Source: Halomontanus rarus (GTDB lineage Archaea; Halobacteriota; Halobacteria; Halobacteriales; Natrialbaceae). From it: a DNA stretch of 64,000 bases. This document shows positions 62,970 to 64,000 of the stretch, piece after piece. The stretch's first letter is position 1. Each line of letters starts with the position of its first letter. The stretch lies in NCBI RefSeq assembly GCF_017357405.1, contig NZ_CP071597.1:2542001-2606000 (forward strand), given 5' to 3'. The notes under the pieces were generated by a model. It saw only the letters and a program-made list of their open reading frames with translations. It was not told where the DNA came from and did no database searches. Position numbers and translations under genes: made by a program.

Positions 62970-64000
62970 ATGGGTGACGTATCCGCTTACGCGAACATTC
63001 CAACGATCCTTCAGCCTCGTGTTTCCCCGAATGCGAGTCAGGTGGCCTACTTCTCGGACAGATCGGGACGACACGAACTCTATGTGACCGATACGAACGG
63101 GAGTACCACTCGTCTGACCGACGGCGAACTCCCTCGAGATCCATCTTCGCCGATCCTTTGGCATTCAGACGGAAGACGAATATACATCCCTGTAGGTGGT
63201 AGGGAAGGCGACAAAGACACCGTGAACGTGGGTGTTGCGTCTCTCGATGGTGGTATACGCACCCTCTTCGAGATTCCAACACGTACCATTCTCTGGGATA
63301 TCGGTCCTCACGGACGATTTCTCTGGCACTTCCGAGCGCAGACCGACGGCAACGATTTCGATCTCGTCAGGTACGATCAAAAGACAGCCTCACAGAGGGA
63401 AGTCCCGCTCAAGGGTTTCGTCCATCGTGGGGGCGGGGTCGCACCGACCGGCGACCGCATCGCCTTCAACGATAACCCGTGCGACGACCCCCACGGAAAT
63501 GTCTACCTCGCAGCAGCCGACGGCGGTAACCGCCAACGTCTCGAGGTGAACGGAGACGACAGAGCGTTCGTGTTAGCATGGGGGCCGGAGGGAAATCAGC
63601 TCCTCGTTTCCAGTGACTTCGAGAGTGGAACGCTCGGTATTTACGACCTCAAGAAAGGAGCGACCGAATGGATTCCGGAGAGTGAGGGCCGGTGGAGAAC
63701 TGCAACGTTTCTCCCGGACGGCGACCGCATTTTCACCGTCAGGAACACTGCAAACGTATACGATCGACGGACGGACGAGTGGCGGAAACTGGATGTGAAC
63801 GGTTCGCTTCGTCTCCCTCCGATCGCTCGTGACGATGCGTGTTTCGGCTCCGAAGGAGTGATATTGATTCAATCGGACGAAACCCATCCCGGAAAATTAC
63901 TTCGGTACGACCTCCGTGACGACGAGACCACGCTCCTCGTGAATACCCTTCCCGAGACGATCAGTGACTCAAGCATGATACGGGCAAGAGCGCAGTCGTA
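62970..64000 (+). CDS. S9-peptidase-like beta-propeller protein, 3' end outside window
   Basis: An open frame of 343 codons running off the right edge. It begins MGDVSAYANIPTIL and contains repeated propeller motifs typical of TolB or prolyl-oligopeptidase N-terminal domains (SPNASQVAYFSDRSGR, TGDRIAFNDNP, GPEGNQLLVSSDFESG, LPDGDRIFTVRNTA). The catalytic alpha/beta-hydrolase domain, if present, would lie beyond the window. Codon use is more AT-rich and uses more AGA and AGG than its neighbours, which may mean recent acquisition. Upstream is an AT-rich intergenic stretch. Confidence 0.75.
   Translation, partial: MGDVSAYANIPTILQPRVSPNASQVAYFSDRSGRHELYVTDTNGSTTRLTDGELPRDPSSPILWHSDGRRIYIPVGGREGDKDTVNVGVASLDGGIRTLFEIPTRTILWDIGPHGRFLWHFRAQTDGNDFDLVRYDQKTASQREVPLKGFVHRGGGVAPTGDRIAFNDNPCDDPHGNVYLAAADGGNRQRLEVNGDDRAFVLAWGPEGNQLLVSSDFESGTLGIYDLKKGATEWIPESEGRWRTATFLPDGDRIFTVRNTANVYDRRTDEWRKLDVNGSLRLPPIARDDACFGSEGVILIQSDETHPGKLLRYDLRDDETTLLVNTLPETISDSSMIRARAQS

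Overview
This is a haloarchaeal chromosome segment (class Halobacteria, most likely the Natrialbales/Natrialbaceae branch, though I cannot name a genus from sequence alone). The DNA is GC-rich and the proteins are strongly acidic. There is a TFB-type transcription factor, a bacterio-opsin-activator (HTH_10) regulator, halocyanin, a halobacterial 2Fe-2S ferredoxin, PGF-CTERM anchors, twin-arginine-like lipoprotein signals and an MCM helicase carrying an intein. Many genes start 0-10 bases from the predicted transcription start, as in leaderless haloarchaeal mRNAs.

Layout. 0-8 kb: end of an unknown gene, CstA pyruvate/peptide transporter, an ArsA/Get3-type ATPase with a small overlapping partner, a KefB-like cation/proton antiporter, a CobW/ZNG1 metallochaperone GTPase, and a membrane-protein pseudogene with an in-frame stop that I read from the minus strand. 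8-16 kb: small membrane proteins, a YigZ/IMPACT protein, an ACT-domain regulator, a low-complexity zinc-ribbon protein, an SDR dehydrogenase, and the histidine genes hisB and hisA. 16-21 kb: two paralogous PiT phosphate transporters flank a UspA protein and a membrane-anchored protein with valine at every fourth residue for 34 consecutive tetrads. A 2Fe-2S ferredoxin follows. 21-26 kb: a metal island with a ZnuABC-type importer, two DtxR-like palindromes upstream of it, and an NRAMP-fold protein that has lost the DPGN metal motif, divergent from a phytanoyl-CoA dioxygenase.

26-35 kb: archaeal prepilin peptidase, a halocyanin operon with a histidine-rich membrane protein, an ABC-2 exporter with a divergent TetR regulator, riboflavin synthase, a HIT protein, a 4Fe-4S uracil-DNA glycosylase and small membrane proteins. 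35-46 kb: isoleucyl-tRNA synthetase, a secreted HEXXH metallopeptidase with a PGF-CTERM anchor, an H-NOX-like protein that lacks the haem-ligating histidine, PRPP synthetase, a lipoprotein, a beta-propeller and phosphoglucosamine mutase. 46-55 kb: membrane proteins, UspA, a coiled-coil protein, hisI, TFB and the intein-containing MCM. 55-64 kb: an HTH_10 regulator, small zinc and membrane proteins, a PhoU/TrkA-C protein, citrate synthase, a PAS histidine kinase with a degenerate receiver, a two-gene surface-protein unit, and the start of an S9-peptidase-like beta-propeller gene cut by the window end.

Most of the window is core metabolism and transport. The parts I consider least explained are the tetrad-repeat protein between the phosphate transporters, the H-NOX-like protein without its haem ligand, and the NRAMP variant beside the zinc importer. 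I found no rRNA, tRNA, CRISPR array or intact insertion sequence.
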